Both the position numbers and the translations under genes were made by a program. A stretch of DNA of 64,000 bases, from positions 1 through 64,000 of the forward strand of contig NZ_FRCQ01000011.1 in NCBI RefSeq assembly GCF_900142965.1, given 5' to 3'. This DNA is from Rhizobacter sp. OV335 (GTDB lineage: Bacteria > Pseudomonadota > Gammaproteobacteria > Burkholderiales > Burkholderiaceae_C). Shown here piece after piece: positions 63,564 to 64,000 of this stretch (positions within the stretch are counted from its first letter, which is position 1; every line of letters begins with the position of its first letter). The notes under the pieces are model-generated. The model saw nothing but the letters and a program-made list of their open reading frames with translations, searched no databases and was not told the origin of the DNA.

Positions 63564-64000
63564 ATGCGCATCCTAGGCATCGACCCCGGCTTGCGGACCA
63601 CCGGCTTCGGCGTGGTCGACATCGACGGCACGCAGCTGCACTACGTCGCCAGCGGCACCATCAAGACCGATGCCGCCGACATCGGCCACCTGCCGGCGCG
63701 GCTGAAGATCATCTTCGACGGCGTGCGGGAGGTCGCCGCCCGCTACGAGCCGCATTGCGCGTCGGTCGAGATCGTCTTCGTCAACGTGAACCCGCAGAGC
63801 ACGCTGCTGCTGGGCCAGGCCCGCGGCGCGGCGCTGACCGCGCTGGTGTCGGGCAACCTGGAGGTGGCCGAGTACACCGCGCTGCAGATGAAGAAGGCCA
63901 TCGTCGGCCACGGCCAGGCGCGCAAGGAGCAGGTGCAGGAAATGATCATGCGGCTGCTGAAGTTGCCCGGCCTGCCCGGCAAGGATGCCGCGGACGCGCT
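63564..64000 (+). CDS. ruvC: Crossover junction endodeoxyribonuclease RuvC, 5' part
   Basis: RuvC cuts Holliday junctions made during recombination and repair. The first 145 residues are in the window and the gene continues beyond it. The start is [19 protein letters not shown] with the first catalytic Asp in IDPG; the second acidic residue lies in [22 protein letters not shown], and KDAADA near the window end holds further catalytic acids. It starts 15 bp after the CdsA-like stop. Confidence 0.96.
   Translation, partial: MRILGIDPGLRTTGFGVVDIDGTQLHYVASGTIKTDAADIGHLPARLKIIFDGVREVAARYEPHCASVEIVFVNVNPQSTLLLGQARGAALTALVSGNLEVAEYTALQMKKAIVGHGQARKEQVQEMIMRLLKLPGLPGKDAADA

Overview
The window is high-GC (about 70 percent by eye), gene-dense bacterial chromosome with betaproteobacterial, Burkholderiales-type gene content. 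Indicators are the secA-M23 peptidase-dciA and argJ neighbourhood, petABC followed by sspA-sspB, hisI-hisE-HIT-tatABC, argB with an HAD nucleotidase and slmA, dusB-fis-purH, and a phasin. A Rubrivivax/Leptothrix/Sphaerotilus-like relative is plausible but is an inference. There is no rRNA, prophage, CRISPR array or recognisable insertion sequence. One tRNA-Thr(TGT) is present.

Layout. 0.2-6.4 kb: argJ, a GNAT acetyltransferase, secA and an M23 peptidase (all minus), with dciA divergent. 6.4-11.3 kb: tRNA-Thr, sspB, sspA, petC-petB-petA (minus) and mscL. 11.5-19.6 kb: DUF1631 protein, pdxA, a Crp/Fnr regulator divergent from a BLUF photosensor, and a GH92 glycosidase lipoprotein. 19.6-26.1 kb: Nif3-like protein, DegS/HtrA protease, then a minus-strand chain of DUF815 ATPase, NUDIX, hisI, hisE, a small membrane protein, HIT, tatA, tatB and tatC, in which five successive junctions are 4-bp ATGA overlaps. 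26.1-31.1 kb: PAS-GGDEF protein, PdeM-like phosphoesterase, slmA, HAD hydrolase. 31.1-37.3 kb: metal genes (cueR, copA, divergent copper chaperone; CadR-type MerR regulator divergent from a CDF transporter) around argB, plus a ccdA/thioredoxin pair. 37.4-48.2 kb: TPR protein, exported methyltransferase, CHASE-PAS hybrid kinase with a solute-binding protein, di-haem peroxidase, a lower-GC AlbA_2/Schlafen-type protein, a phosphoesterase lipoprotein and a pyridine nucleotide-disulfide oxidoreductase.

48.3-54.8 kb is the most unusual part. Six co-directional, tightly packed genes follow a good sigma70-like promoter and an 18-bp perfect palindrome: HPr-kinase-like P-loop protein, clavaminate-synthase-like Fe(II)/2-oxoglutarate oxygenase, short-chain dehydrogenase, aminoglycoside-phosphotransferase-fold kinase, MFS transporter and MNT-type nucleotidyltransferase. 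I do not recognise this combination. It looks like a small pathway that hydroxylates, oxidises or reduces, phosphorylates and perhaps nucleotidylates a small molecule and exports it. Its last gene runs 51 bp antisense into the next gene, which suggests insertion.

54.7-64 kb: a Marinobacter-type fatty acyl-CoA reductase divergent from a phasin (fatty alcohol and polyester storage), a basic-tailed hypothetical protein, a YqaA-like membrane protein, dusB-fis-purH, an acyltransferase and CdsA-like pair, and the 5' part of ruvC, which runs off the window.
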